Shown here in pieces: positions 8,080-17,554 of a DNA stretch of 64,000 bases; position 1 is the stretch's first letter; each line of letters begins with the position of its first letter. Position numbers and translations under genes: made by a program. The notes beneath the pieces were generated by a model. The model was given only the letters and a program-made list of their open reading frames with translations. It did not search any database and had not been told where the DNA came from. The DNA is from Prevotella sp. (GTDB taxonomy: Bacteria; Bacteroidota; Bacteroidia; Bacteroidales; Bacteroidaceae), in NCBI GenBank assembly GCA_017541365.1, contig JAFXZF010000007.1, positions 1 to 64,000 on the forward strand, in the 5' to 3' direction.

Positions 8080-11000
8080 TTACTTCACAACCTTTCTTGT
8101 CGTACCGTCTGTCATCTTTAGGATGTTTATGCCCTTCTGAGGAGAAGCAAGTGGTTTGCCTTCAACTGAGTACATCTTACTGAGAGCAGATTCTAACATT
8201 GCAGAAGTGACTTCTCCAACTGCCGTAGCCTCTGGCGTCACCGTAATAGAGAATATCTTCACAACATTATCAGCTGTACTTGTCGTTGTGCTCATGCTCA
8301 GCGACTGTGCCTGGTTAGCTTCATCAGTAGCGTAGATATAGACGTAGGTATTCTCGGAAACATCGTAGTTTTCTATAATGTTGCCCTTCGTAGCCTTGGC
8401 AAAAGTTTTCGCCTCGCCGTTGCCAATCTTCACAGCCACCATGCTATTGCCTATGGTCTGTGCGTTGACCTTTATGCTGCCTCTGCCGTTAACCTCTATC
8501 ACCATACCTGTGAAGTTGCTAATGAAGTCGCTTGAACCGAGTTCACTTGCAACGACTGTCTGCATAGCCTCGTTTGAAGTCTGTTTATTGATGACTATGC
8601 ATTGCTCTTCTTTGTCGAAGAAACCGTCAGCGTCACCATTGTTATTGATGCTGAAATACGTATCGTTGATAACAGTGTTATTAAGGTCAACTGGCGTATT
8701 ATCACCATTCACAAAGTCGTTTTCCTCAAATGCAATAGTAGTCTCTTCAGTTATAGGATCGATGTCCCTTACTACTTCCACACCTACGATATTTGGGAAT
8801 TTACCCCATACAGCATGTGCTCTGTATGCATCAACTAAGTTCTCTGGAACATACAACGTGCACTGGTCAGCCCATGTCTGTGGGAACTGTTGTGTAGTTG
8901 TCCTTCCAACTCTCACCTCATCATATCCGAAGAAGTTTTCACTGATGTCTGGCATAAAGCCCATGAGGACATATAGTTTCTTCAATGGAGCAAGGGTTGT
9001 TGAATTGAATGAAGTAGAGAACAACTGCGTTGCCTCAAATTTTTCAATTGAGGCAGGTAAGGTCAATATTTCTGGTACTATGCCTCCAGTAAACAGAGTT
9101 CCTGTTGACTGGTATCCATATCTGTCTGTGCATACGATATTCTTTACATTCTTTGGCAAAGACATTTTACATTGGGTTCCTGCTGTACTTAAAATAGGAT
9201 ATCCAACGTTTACATCAAGGGTTTCAAGTTCACAATCTTGCCAGTCTAAATATTCCATGGCTATATTGGAAGCTAAAGCCGTCGTGTTATAATATTTAAG
9301 CGAGTTTGGCAGGGTAAGTCCCTTTAGACTTATACAATTGCGGAAACTATTGGACTCTATTCTCTCTACACCTTCTGGGATATTTATCTTTTCCAAAGAA
9401 TAACAAGCACCGAAAAGTCTTGCCTGGAATGTCCAATCTCCTCCTTCATCACCAAGCACTCTAACACTTGACGGCAACTGGATCTCTGTAATCAGAGGAC
9501 AGAAGAAAAAGCCAAACCTATCTATTACTTCTACACCATCAGGAACTTTGAAAAGCCCTTCCCAACCTCTTGGACAACGTAATAGTGTTTTCTTTTCTTT
9601 ATCATACAAAACACCATCAAGACTTGAATACACTTTATTTTCTGCATCAACATTGTAAGTTATATCGTTAAAAAGTACCCTCATTCCTGTGTTCGTACTA
9701 TAGCGCGTATCGTCTGAATATCCAGAACCTGACATATACCTCATATAATATGTTTCGGGGCTGATATATTTTACACTCGCAGGTATATTAACAACTTTAC
9801 AATACCAATATGCACATAGATTATTGTCAGATATGCTTTCTATTCCATCTTCAAAAGTTATTGAAGTAACATTCGTAAAATCAGGAGCAGGGATATTTTC
9901 ATCATATCCATTAGAACCGTATTTTACATAATGATACTTGTTTTCTGTTTCATCATAATAGTAGAGTGTCGTAAGGCTATTTACATTCTTTACGCTGTAC
10001 TTTTCCCCTTTATATTTAACCGTTGCTGGAACTACTACATCACCAGAAAGAGAATTGACAATACCCTCAATTTCTGCATGATAGTCTTCATTATACAATG
10101 TGTACATGTAGTTTCCAGAAATCACGTTATTGACAATAAGCTCATCTTTCATTTCCACGATGTTTTCAAAGTTCTTCCATCCTTCCGCAGCGAGGTATTT
10201 CTCCTTTGTTCCATAAGGAACGTAGAGTGTAACGCCTTCATATTCTGTAAACACATAACTACTTGATGTCAAATCCAAAGGACTTGCCATATTACATATT
10301 ACAGATTTTAATCCATGACAATAAGCAAAGGCGAAATCTCCAATATGATTTATATTATCTGGTATTGTAATAGTTTCCAGTTGGTTAAATTTATAGAAAG
10401 CAAAATTACCGATAGACGACACACTTGTAGGGATCACTGTTCCCAAACAGCCTGAAACAATAGAATTATCTGCTGTCAATATGATAGCGTTACAATTATC
10501 CCTGCTATCATACCATTTGTTACCCTCTTCTACTATTATCTCAGTAAGCTTCTGACATCCCATAAAAGGATTTCTTGACCTACCTTTTTGTATATATGTC
10601 GCATCACCGACATATTGAACATTCTTGGGAATAACTATTGAGGTGATTCCTGAAGCATAGAAAGCTGATTCACCAATGGCATACACTTTCTCTGGTATAT
10701 TAACTGCTGACAGACTACGACAACCGCTGAATAACCCCGTTGGTATTTCTTCAATATTTTCCGACAGGTTCACTGTGGATAAATTAGTAGCGGTTTGGAA
10801 AGCGTATTCGCCAATGGCAGTAACACTGTTTGGCACGGATATTGACGTAAGCCCTGTACAATTCCAAAATGCATATGCACCGACAATCGTAATACTGGAA
10901 GGTAGGATTACAGATGTCAACTCTGTACAATCTGAAAAAGCATTAGACGCAATAGCCGTTACGTCATACAGCTTGTCTTTATAAGTGATGCTTTCGGGGA

Positions 11001-12201
11001 TTACAACCTCTCCCGAATATGGGGTTGAACCACTTACAACCTTAACCTTTGCATCTGATATAATCTGATAACTGATAATCGTACCGTCACTATTTGCAAC
11101 TTCTATTATTTTATCCACTCTTGCATCAGGGTCTCTCCAACGTGGATCGCCGTAGATATCAAATGTCCAACCATCGGAAGTCTGCTCAGACCAGTACTTC
11201 AACGTGAAGTCTCCATTTTCCGGATCTTCAAACAAGTCTGTGTCGCTGAACTCCCCCATATCAGCTGACTTGAATGAGCCACCGCCAAACTTGGTTCCAC
11301 TGGTCTGATAGAAGTTATCCAACGAGAGGCCGCCACCAGTCTGATAACCCTTTGCTGAAGTGCTGTACAACTTGCCGACTATCACATTGCTTATAGTGAT
11401 GTTCGTAGGTTGTAGCACGCTCGAAGCATCCTTACCTGCGTTGACGAGATAGTAGGCACTGCCGATACAGTTGTAGAACGTACAGTCGGAGATCTTCACC
11501 TTGGAGATGTATTTGTCGTTCCTAGTATTGTTGTTTACTATACCTACGGTACAAGTGTTGAATGTTGAGTTTGTAATCTCTACCTCGCTTATTGTACCAC
11601 CAGTACAGCCCGCATAGATGACGTAGCCGTAACTCTGGTTCATTGTTCCCTGATTGGTGATTACGCAATCATCTATCGTTATAGTACCGATATTAACGGC
11701 ATTAGAACCCTGAGTACGTACTATAGCACAATTCACATCATGTATGTTACATCTTTTGAATGTGACTGTAGCCGTAGTCGATTCCGTTTTTTGATTGATG
11801 ATATACTCGTTTGAACCTGTGCCAGATGCAGTAATGTTGAGGTTGTCGAAACTTATCTCACCATGGTTGCCTGCGATATCAAGCTGATATGGAAACACCA
11901 GAGTTGGTCGGTCGCTTTCATTCTCTGCATTACTGAGAAAAGTAATACTCATGCCATCAGGAATAGTTACAGACTTTGTTCCTTCCTGAACACTTACCGT
12001 TAAACCATTCGGAACAACTATTGCTCCATGGTATTTGTCCTGATATTCCGATTTTGCTTGAGCAGCTGACGCCACCTGATTAATGATAGTCTGATCTATC
12101 ACGTTTCCTTCCAGACTATATGTATAATCTGGTTTAGAGACTGCAAAGGTTTTAATACCCCAAAGCATAATCAAAGCCAATAGTAATAATTTCTGTTTCA
12201 T
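8080..12201 (-). CDS. Large secreted beta-helix plus BspA-type LRR surface protein
   Basis: This 1373-residue secreted protein has a signal peptide (residues 1-20, ending TFA), a region at about 100-330 rich in ITIDDCVI / VKISDCTFYNC strands typical of a right-handed beta-helix, then two blocks of BspA-type leucine-rich repeats (LRR_5) at about 390-665 and 790-1110, recognised by units such as LTSVILPSSITIVGAYAFWNC. A beta-sandwich-like stretch follows, and the tail (MYSVEGKPLASPQKGINIL, ending in TTRKVVK) resembles the C-terminal sorting tails seen on many Prevotella secreted proteins. BspA relatives bind host matrix proteins or other bacteria; the ligand here is unknown. The gene stands alone with its own promoter and terminator. 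The beta-helix/LRR combination in one chain is less usual. Confidence 0.9.
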   Translation of the reverse strand: MKQKLLLLALIMLWGIKTFAVSKPDYTYSLEGNVIDQTIINQVASAAQAKSEYQDKYHGAIVVPNGLTVSVQEGTKSVTIPDGMSITFLSNAENESDRPTLVFPYQLDIAGNHGEISFDNLNITASGTGSNEYIINQKTESTTATVTFKRCNIHDVNCAIVRTQGSNAVNIGTITIDDCVITNQGTMNQSYGYVIYAGCTGGTISEVEITNSTFNTCTVGIVNNNTRNDKYISKVKISDCTFYNCIGSAYYLVNAGKDASSVLQPTNITISNVIVGKLYSTSAKGYQTGGGLSLDNFYQTSGTKFGGGSFKSADMGEFSDTDLFEDPENGDFTLKYWSEQTSDGWTFDIYGDPRWRDPDARVDKIIEVANSDGTIISYQIISDAKVKVVSGSTPYSGEVVIPESITYKDKLYDVTAIASNAFSDCTELTSVILPSSITIVGAYAFWNCTGLTSISVPNSVTAIGEYAFQTATNLSTVNLSENIEEIPTGLFSGCRSLSAVNIPEKVYAIGESAFYASGITSIVIPKNVQYVGDATYIQKGRSRNPFMGCQKLTEIIVEEGNKWYDSRDNCNAIILTADNSIVSGCLGTVIPTSVSSIGNFAFYKFNQLETITIPDNINHIGDFAFAYCHGLKSVICNMASPLDLTSSSYVFTEYEGVTLYVPYGTKEKYLAAEGWKNFENIVEMKDELIVNNVISGNYMYTLYNEDYHAEIEGIVNSLSGDVVVPATVKYKGEKYSVKNVNSLTTLYYYDETENKYHYVKYGSNGYDENIPAPDFTNVTSITFEDGIESISDNNLCAYWYCKVVNIPASVKYISPETYYMRYMSGSGYSDDTRYSTNTGMRVLFNDITYNVDAENKVYSSLDGVLYDKEKKTLLRCPRGWEGLFKVPDGVEVIDRFGFFFCPLITEIQLPSSVRVLGDEGGDWTFQARLFGACYSLEKINIPEGVERIESNSFRNCISLKGLTLPNSLKYYNTTALASNIAMEYLDWQDCELETLDVNVGYPILSTAGTQCKMSLPKNVKNIVCTDRYGYQSTGTLFTGGIVPEILTLPASIEKFEATQLFSTSFNSTTLAPLKKLYVLMGFMPDISENFFGYDEVRVGRTTTQQFPQTWADQCTLYVPENLVDAYRAHAVWGKFPNIVGVEVVRDIDPITEETTIAFEENDFVNGDNTPVDLNNTVINDTYFSINNNGDADGFFDKEEQCIVINKQTSNEAMQTVVASELGSSDFISNFTGMVIEVNGRGSIKVNAQTIGNSMVAVKIGNGEAKTFAKATKGNIIENYDVSENTYVYIYATDEANQAQSLSMSTTTSTADNVVKIFSITVTPEATAVGEVTSAMLESALSKMYSVEGKPLASPQKGINILKMTDGTTRKVVK

Positions 12202-12248
12202 AGTCGTTTGGTTTTTTAGTTATTTTATTGTTTAAAGTTATTTGGGTA

Positions 12249-12280
12249 CAAAGTTACAAGGTTTATTTTTACTGTGCAAT
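12249..12280 (-). promoter_or_regulatory. Promoter of the BspA-like gene
   Basis: The minus strand has TAACTTTG (12249-12256) with a TTG 20 bp upstream (12277-12279). The start codon at 12201 leaves a leader of roughly 40 nt. Confidence 0.6.
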
Positions 12281-12602
12281 AGCGGAAATCCGTGATTTTT
12301 AGGGTAATTTCATACGATAATGCGATTTAAGTTATGTCAAAAGGGTCGATTGGGGTGAAGACATAAAAAGAAAACGTGGACTATTTAACTTCGTCTACGT
12401 TTACCTCGGTATCGCCAAACACCATTGCCACTTTAACGAGTAAAAGCCCACGCCTTTCAGCGTGAGCATCAACTTTTACTCTTGTGGCTTACTTTGATTT
12501 TGGCGAATTTAGGTAAACAAGAATATAAGCTAACGCTTCTGTTTCTATATATCTTGAAGTCTATATTATCTCATAGGCTGATATATTTTAGAAATGTATT
12601 AT
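12281..12602. other. Gene-free region with a large nested inverted repeat (12399-12518)
   Basis: No reading frame is convincing here. The middle holds a ~120-bp imperfect palindrome built from nested arms: GTTTACCT (12399-12406) with AGGTAAAC (12511-12518); CGCCAAA (12413-12419) with TTTGGCG (12499-12505); GCCAC (12427-12431) with GTGGC (12484-12488); GAGTAAAAG (12438-12446) with CTTTTACTC (12473-12481); and CACGC (12449-12453) with GCGTG (12460-12464). An extra arm pair, AAACGTGGAC (12372-12381) with GTCTACGTTT (12393-12402, one mismatch), overlaps its left edge. It lies downstream of the toxin gene and upstream of the BspA-like promoter, and could be a MITE-like element or a structured RNA. 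Confidence 0.75.
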
Positions 12603-12875
12603 TTATTTGTCATTATAGTGACCGTAAGCCCTAAGGATAAGCACAACAACAGTTGATTCTACAATGCGATAGACAAGACGGTGCTTTTTTGTTATACGAC
12701 GACTCCATCTACCTTCAGGCTGTCCCTTTAGTGGCTCAGGATGACCTGTACCTGTGGTCGGATGTTCCATAAGCTCTATCAGCAAGCCTTCGACCTTTTG
12801 AAAAGCTTTAGGCTCTTGACGCTTTAATTGTTGCATGTGCAACATGGCTTCATCCGTATATTCAAGTTTGTACAT
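12603..12875 (-). CDS. yoeB: YoeB/Txe-family toxin (mRNA interferase)
   Basis: This 90-residue protein is of the RelE/YoeB fold. The segment GTGHPEPLKGQPEGRWSRRI followed by TKKHRLVYRI and the terminal RAYGHY match YoeB closely, including the catalytic glutamate, arginine and C-terminal histidine-tyrosine. YoeB binds the ribosome and cleaves mRNA in the A site when freed from its antitoxin. It is encoded 11 bp downstream of the antitoxin gene. The length is typical of the family (84-90 residues) and all key residues appear intact. Confidence 0.9.
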   Translation of the reverse strand: MYKLEYTDEAMLHMQQLKRQEPKAFQKVEGLLIELMEHPTTGTGHPEPLKGQPEGRWSRRITKKHRLVYRIVESTVVVLILRAYGHYNDK

Positions 12876-12886
12876 AGTGACGCTGC

Positions 12887-13144
12887 TTAAAGAGCATTGA
12901 GGAAATTCTTCAATTCTTTCACAGACTCTATCCTGTGCGTTTTGCCCAGCCTATACTCTTCTTCGCCACGTTCAAGACTTGCGAAGAACTCGTCCTTAGA
13001 TACCTCTGCAGAATCGCTAAGCTTTTCTGCTACAACTCTACGTAGGTATCTCGAAACTCTCCTAAGGAGGGTCTCGTCTTCGGCTATAATGCTCATATTA
13101 CGGAGCATTTCTGCATTTAATGTAGCTGACTGCATCGTTGTCAT
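12887..13144 (-). CDS. Antitoxin of the YoeB-type pair
   Basis: This small protein (85 residues from the MTTMQSA start) lies directly upstream of yoeB and is therefore the likely antitoxin. It is mainly helical, has a basic N-terminal half (RRVSRYLRRVVAEK) that may bind DNA, and an acidic/charged C-terminal half that would wrap the toxin. It lacks a clear Phd/YefM signature. The frame is open to 13171, but a TAAATTTG promoter element covers 13169-13176, which favours 13144 as the start. Antitoxins of this type usually repress their own operon. Confidence 0.78.
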   Translation of the reverse strand: MTTMQSATLNAEMLRNMSIIAEDETLLRRVSRYLRRVVAEKLSDSAEVSKDEFFASLERGEEEYRLGKTHRIESVKELKNFLNAL

Positions 13145-13168
13145 TTTCTTATCTTTTATTCCCGACTG

Positions 13169-13176
13169 CAAATTTA
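13169..13176 (-). promoter_or_regulatory. -7 promoter element of the antitoxin-yoeB operon
   Basis: The minus strand reads TAAATTTG, matching TANNTTTG. The MTTMQSA start codon is 24 bp downstream. Confidence 0.55.
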
Positions 13177-13682
13177 ATCATTATTTTTCTTTTCACAAAA
13201 TAAAACGAAAAAAATTGAATGTCAGAACAAGAATTTTGCAGACACTACAAGATAGCATATTGTCAAAGAAACGGGCATTTTGCTTCCTATTTGATTTTTC
13301 ACAACGTCATCTCCTTGCGATTTTCGCAAACGAATGACAAGTCGGTCACAAATTCGCGATTCTCATGAATTTTGCAACCCACTGATTATCAACAAACAAG
13401 ATTTTAAAGAGAAACTTTTATGCCTCAAAGTGGTAAAAAAAAACCACAAAAAAGCATATCTTTTGCTTTGGAAAAGCTATGCTTTTATGCCCTAAACCCT
13501 ATGCTTTAAGGTGACAAAACCATATGCTTTTCCATCCGAGGCATCATTTTTCGACCTATTTTAAGGCAAAAGTTTGTCACGACAAACTCTATTTTGCAAT
13601 TTTACCACTGACTTTTCCAAATGACACTTTGTCATCAAAATCAAGGTTTTGCTTACAGACAGATTATTATAGATTATAGATA
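13177..13682. repeat. Gene-free region containing non-coding repeat element, copy 1 (13290-13632)
   Basis: No gene is supported. Anchor motifs from 13290 to 13632 recur in the same order at 46369-46712 with matching spacing: TTTGATTTTT (13290), CCTTGCGAT (13313), CTCATGAAT (13362), GGAAAAGCTATGCTTTT (13470), CATATGCTTTTCC (13521-13533), CTATTTTGCA (13588) and GACACTTTGT (13623). GGAAAAGC and GCTTTTCC form a closing stem around several TATGCTTTAAG-like units. This copy also holds an 8-bp stem, AGTTTGTC/GACAAACT (13571-13588), and a 10-bp inverted pair AGTGGTAAAA (13429) / TTTTACCACT (13600). Confidence 0.8.
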
Positions 13683-14546
13683 TCACACTGCGGTGAGGGT
13701 GTAGATATAGACTACTGAGGCGGGGATCGCCATGAGGGAAGAGTCGAAGCGGTCGAGGATGCCACCGTGACCTGGGAGGATGTTGCCGCTGTCCTTAATG
13801 CCAAGGGTACGCTTGAAGAGCGACTCTACAAGGTCACCGAGAGTACCGAAGACGACAACCACCAAGCCGAGTCCTACCCACTCGAGGAGTGACAAACCCG
13901 TCTCCTTAGCTCCAAAGACTGCAAGAAGATGGCTCATATCGACCCACGATATGAGGAGCGACACAAGAACCACAATGACTGCGCCTCCTATGCTGCCCTC
14001 CCATGACTTGCCGGGGCTGACACGGGGAAAGAGTTTGTGCCTGCCGAGGAGTGAGCCTGTGCAGTAGGCTCCTGTATCGTTCATCCACAGGAAGACGAAG
14101 ATGCTCAGGGGCAACAGGAAGTTGTACTGCACACCATCGAGGGTATAACGGAAAGCAAGGACGCTGAGACAGCTCAGGGGAAGGGCAATATACATCTGTG
14201 ACATCATGGAGTATGCCCAGTCGCTGACAGGGTCGGCACTACGGGTAAAGAGTCCGGCACAGAAGAGATACACCACGGTAAGCAGGTAGGGTATGAACAC
14301 TGACGAAGGGGTGAGGTCGCTGCAGAAACCTGCTACGGCGATAAAGAAAAATACTCCTGCTGCGGTACAGATGAAACGATTGACAGTGACACGCCCAGAG
14401 GCATTGACAAGGCCGGTAAACTCCCATATCGCCATGCCTGTGACTAAGGCAAAAAAGAAGGTCATAGCCAGGGGACGCAGAAAGCATATCACTACGGCGG
14501 CAACGAAGAGCACACCTGTTATCGTACGTACTACAAAGTTATTCAT
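13683..14546 (-). CDS. cdsA: Phosphatidate cytidylyltransferase
   Basis: CdsA makes CDP-diacylglycerol from phosphatidic acid and CTP at the inner membrane, the branch point for phospholipid synthesis. The 287-residue protein has about eight hydrophobic helices and the family signature near the C-terminus: SLFKRTLGIKD followed by ILPGHGGILDRFD. The start overlaps the end of ftsH by 8 bp, and the rsfS-ftsH-cdsA order is common in Bacteroidales. Confidence 0.95.
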   Translation of the reverse strand: MNNFVVRTITGVLFVAAVVICFLRPLAMTFFFALVTGMAIWEFTGLVNASGRVTVNRFICTAAGVFFFIAVAGFCSDLTPSSVFIPYLLTVVYLFCAGLFTRSADPVSDWAYSMMSQMYIALPLSCLSVLAFRYTLDGVQYNFLLPLSIFVFLWMNDTGAYCTGSLLGRHKLFPRVSPGKSWEGSIGGAVIVVLVSLLISWVDMSHLLAVFGAKETGLSLLEWVGLGLVVVVFGTLGDLVESLFKRTLGIKDSGNILPGHGGILDRFDSSLMAIPASVVYIYTLTAV

Positions 14547-16506
14547 CGCTTTCGTTATCGTTATCGTTAATTATCTCCTCGGCACGACTTGCCCAGGGGC
14601 GCTTGCCGAAAATCTTCTCGACATCGTCGGCAAAGATGACCTCACGCTGGAGAAGCAACAAAGCAAGAGCATTGTGTCCCTCCTTATGCTCGAGGAGTAT
14701 CTCCTTGGCACGGTCGTACTGCTCATTGACCATCTTGAGCACCTCGTCATCAATGATGCGCGCCGTCTCTGCGGAATATGGTTTGGTAAAGGCATACTCA
14801 TTGTTGTCATAGTAGCATACGTTGGGCAACTTGTCGCTCATGCCATAGTAGGCTATCATGCTCTGCGACATCTTGGTGGCACGCTCGAGGTCATTCATGG
14901 CGCCTGTGGAGATATGGCCTGTGAAGAGTTCTTCTGCTGCCCTGCCTCCCATGAGCGAACACATCTCGTCGAGAAGCTGCTCCTTGGTGGTGAGCTGGCG
15001 TTCTTCTGGCATATACCATGCTGCGCCGAGAGCCCTGCCTCGTGGCACTATGCTGACCTTGACGAGGGGGTTGGCATGCTGACAGAACCACGATACAGTG
15101 GCATGTCCTGCCTCATGGAGCGCTATGGCACGCTTCTCATCATCGGTCATTATCTTGGTCTTCTTCTCCAGTCCGCCGATGATACGGTCAACGGCATCGA
15201 GGAAATCCTGCTTGCCTACCATCTTGCTACCATGACGTGCTGCTATGAGTGCCGCCTCGTTACATACATTGGCGATGTCGGCACCTGAGAAACCTGGTGT
15301 CTGACGTGCGAGGAGGTCCACATCGAGGTTGGGATCGACCTTGAGGGGACGCAGGTGCACACCAAATATAGCCTTACGCTCAGGCAAATCAGGGAGATCG
15401 ACATGTATCTGACGGTCGAAGCGTCCGGCACGAAGCAGTGCCTTGTCGAGCATATCGACACGGTTGGTGGCAGCAAGGATGATGACACCAGAGTTGGTGC
15501 CGAAGCCGTCCATCTCGGTAAGCAGGGCATTGAGGGTGTTCTCACGCTCATCATTGCCACCCATGCCAGGGTTCTTGCTACGTGCACGACCTATGGCGTC
15601 AATCTCATCGATGAAGATGATAGAGGGGGACTTCTCCTTTGCCTTGGCGAAGGTATCGCGTACTCGTGATGCTCCCACGCCTACAAACATCTCGACAAAG
15701 TCGGAGCCTGACATGGAGTAGAAGGGCACCTCTGCCTCGCCAGCCACAGCCTTGGCAAGGAGGGTCTTACCTGTGCCAGGAGGACCTACGAGGAGGGCTC
15801 CCTTGGGTATCTTGCCTCCAAGGTCGGTATAGCGCTTGGGATTCTTGAGGAAATCGACTATCTCCTGTACCTCCTGCTTTGCGCCCTCCTGTCCTGCTAC
15901 GTCCTTGAAGGTGATGCCAGGGGTGTTGCCCTTATCAAACATCTGTGCCTTGCTCCTGCCTACGCTGAATATGCCCATGCCTCCAGAGCCACCTCCTCCC
16001 ATGCGGTTCATAAGCAGGAACCACAGGAAGATGAAAAACGCTACTGGTGCCAGCGAAATGAGAAAGTCAACCAGACCACTGCGGGTATTGACTTCGTATG
16101 CCAATTCGCCCTTGAACTTGCCGTCGGCACGCTCGGCATTGACAAACTGCTCTACCTGGTCGGTACTGCCATAGAGCACGTCAAGGTAGGGATCGGGGCC
16201 TGTCTGCTTGAGCGACATATGGAAGACGTCGCGTACGTGCTCCGACTTGACATACATACGGAGCTTGGACTCGCTCTTGTTGACCACTATGCGTGAGGCG
16301 TAGCCACGCTCCACGTAGGTCTTGAAACTGCTGTACGATGCGGTACGTGCCGGCGCTTGACCTATCTTCTGACCATCACCCAAGAAATATATTGCTGCGA
16401 GGGTTGCCAGAATGATGATATATACCCAGCTCATATTGAACTTGGGCATCTTGGGAGTGCGGTTGCCTCCTCTTGGAGAGGGTATGTTAGGAGTTGTGCT
16501 TGGCAT
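14539..16506 (-). CDS. ftsH: ATP-dependent zinc metalloprotease FtsH
   Basis: FtsH is a membrane-anchored AAA+ protease that degrades misfolded membrane proteins and short-lived regulators. The 655-residue protein has helices at about 25-43 and 147-166 flanking a periplasmic domain, Walker A GPPGTGKT (241-248), Walker [12 protein letters not shown], the second region of homology around [20 protein letters not shown], and the zinc site HEAGHA. The tail is acidic (DNDNESDE). It lies 10 bp downstream of rsfS and overlaps cdsA by 8 bp, so the three are expected to be cotranscribed. Confidence 0.97.
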   Translation of the reverse strand: MPSTTPNIPSPRGGNRTPKMPKFNMSWVYIIILATLAAIYFLGDGQKIGQAPARTASYSSFKTYVERGYASRIVVNKSESKLRMYVKSEHVRDVFHMSLKQTGPDPYLDVLYGSTDQVEQFVNAERADGKFKGELAYEVNTRSGLVDFLISLAPVAFFIFLWFLLMNRMGGGGSGGMGIFSVGRSKAQMFDKGNTPGITFKDVAGQEGAKQEVQEIVDFLKNPKRYTDLGGKIPKGALLVGPPGTGKTLLAKAVAGEAEVPFYSMSGSDFVEMFVGVGASRVRDTFAKAKEKSPSIIFIDEIDAIGRARSKNPGMGGNDERENTLNALLTEMDGFGTNSGVIILAATNRVDMLDKALLRAGRFDRQIHVDLPDLPERKAIFGVHLRPLKVDPNLDVDLLARQTPGFSGADIANVCNEAALIAARHGSKMVGKQDFLDAVDRIIGGLEKKTKIMTDDEKRAIALHEAGHATVSWFCQHANPLVKVSIVPRGRALGAAWYMPEERQLTTKEQLLDEMCSLMGGRAAEELFTGHISTGAMNDLERATKMSQSMIAYYGMSDKLPNVCYYDNNEYAFTKPYSAETARIIDDEVLKMVNEQYDRAKEILLEHKEGHNALALLLLQREVIFADDVEKIFGKRPWASRAEEIINDNDNESDE

Positions 16507-16516
16507 AACTGTTTTA

Positions 16517-16879
16517 TCAATCTAAATCAGGTACTTCTGTGCTAGGTGCATCCTGCCACAGTTCTTCGAGGTTGTAGAAGTCACGTGCCTCAGGGAGGAA
16601 GATGTGAACCATAAGGTCAACATAGTCCATAGCGACCCAGATACAGTTCTCTGTGCCCGCTACGCGTATGGGTTTCTCGCCCAGGTCCTTGCGCATGGTC
16701 TCCTCGACAGAGTCCATGATAGCCGACACCTGGGATGGCGAACCACCCTCACAGATGACGAAAGCCTGGGTCACTACACCCTCCATGCCTTCGAGGTCTA
16801 TTATATTGACACTGCGTCCCTTCTTCTCCTGGATGCCTTTGATAGCGGCAGAGACCAGTTTGTTTACGTTTTCCTTCAT
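16517..16879 (-). CDS. rsfS: Ribosome silencing factor RsfS
   Basis: RsfS binds ribosomal protein uL14 and blocks joining of the subunits during starvation. The protein is 120 residues from the MKENVNKLVS start, with the family features AIKGIQEKKGRSVNIIDLEG, FVICEG, W(V)AMDYVDLMVHIF and ARDFYNLEELW. The frame is open further upstream to 17011, but that would run through the promoter at 16901-16908 and into the divergent gene, so it is rejected. It heads the rsfS-ftsH-cdsA operon. Confidence 0.93.
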   Translation of the reverse strand: MKENVNKLVSAAIKGIQEKKGRSVNIIDLEGMEGVVTQAFVICEGGSPSQVSAIMDSVEETMRKDLGEKPIRVAGTENCIWVAMDYVDLMVHIFLPEARDFYNLEELWQDAPSTEVPDLD

Positions 16880-16900
16880 GTGTATAAAAAAAATTTTGTG

Positions 16901-16908
16901 CAAAGGTA
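16901..16908 (-). promoter_or_regulatory. -7 promoter element of rsfS-ftsH-cdsA
   Basis: The minus strand reads TACCTTTG, 21 bp upstream of the rsfS start codon. It is divergent from the promoter of the DUF177 gene in a 118-bp intergenic region. Confidence 0.6.
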
Positions 16909-16958
16909 CGAAAAAATAATGAAACAATAAATGAATTAGATTAAAATAACAAAAATAT

Positions 16959-16989
16959 TTTGCCATTTCAGAAAAATATAGTACCTTTG
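16959..16989 (+). promoter_or_regulatory. Promoter of the DUF177-rpmF-fabH operon, almost touching the start codon
   Basis: TTTG (16959-16962), a 19-bp spacer and TACCTTTG (16982-16989) fit the Bacteroidetes consensus exactly. The ATG at 16998 is only 8 bp past the -7 box, so the transcript should start at or within a few bases of the start codon. Confidence 0.75.
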
Positions 16990-16997
16990 CACCCAAA

Positions 16998-17531
16998 ATG
17001 CCGAAAACCAAGACTTACGACATAGACATCAAGAGAGTGGCGGAGAGTTCAGGTGAAGTTTCCTACACGCTCGACAATAGTTTCTTTGCAGGTCTGGAAG
17101 ATGCCGAGATACAGCATGGCAACGTAAGCGCCCAGATGCTTATACGCAAGGTATCTGACGGAGAGTTTACACTTACCATCAGTATCACAGGCAGCGTAAC
17201 GGTACAATGCGACCGATGCCTCGACGACATGCAACAGCCAGTAAGCGGCGAGTGCTGCTACATGGTGCGTTTCGGAGAGACACCCAGCATTACCGATGAT
17301 GTCATCATAGTAAACGAGAACTCTGGAGTGCTCGATACTGCATGGCTCATCTATGAGGCTATAGCGTTGGCAATACCCATTAAGCACGTTCATGCACCTG
17401 GAAAATGCAATGATGCGATGACACAAAAGCTCGAAGAGCTGTCAGCCACCCGAAGTGGTGATGAGATTGCAGAAGACGCTACGCCTGACCCACGTTGGGC
17501 AGCGCTCGGCAAACTGAACTTAAAAAACTGA
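16998..17531 (+). CDS. DUF177 (YceD-like) protein
   Basis: This 177-residue cytoplasmic protein belongs to DUF177/YceD, which is almost always encoded immediately upstream of rpmF; genetic data in plants and Escherichia coli tie the family to 23S rRNA accumulation. The paired cysteines in QCDRCLDDM, the KHVHAPGKCNDAM segment, and the terminal DPRWAALGKLN are typical. The MPKTKTYDIDIKRV start is placed as in homologues, although it leaves practically no 5' untranslated region. rpmF follows after 23 bp. Confidence 0.88.
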   Translation: MPKTKTYDIDIKRVAESSGEVSYTLDNSFFAGLEDAEIQHGNVSAQMLIRKVSDGEFTLTISITGSVTVQCDRCLDDMQQPVSGECCYMVRFGETPSITDDVIIVNENSGVLDTAWLIYEAIALAIPIKHVHAPGKCNDAMTQKLEELSATRSGDEIAEDATPDPRWAALGKLNLKN

Positions 17532-17554
17532 ACAAAAAAATCATTTAAAAGAAA

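Noticed and set aside
16880..17011. Extended RsfS start
   Set aside because: The extension crosses the rsfS promoter and the divergent gene and is not found in the family.
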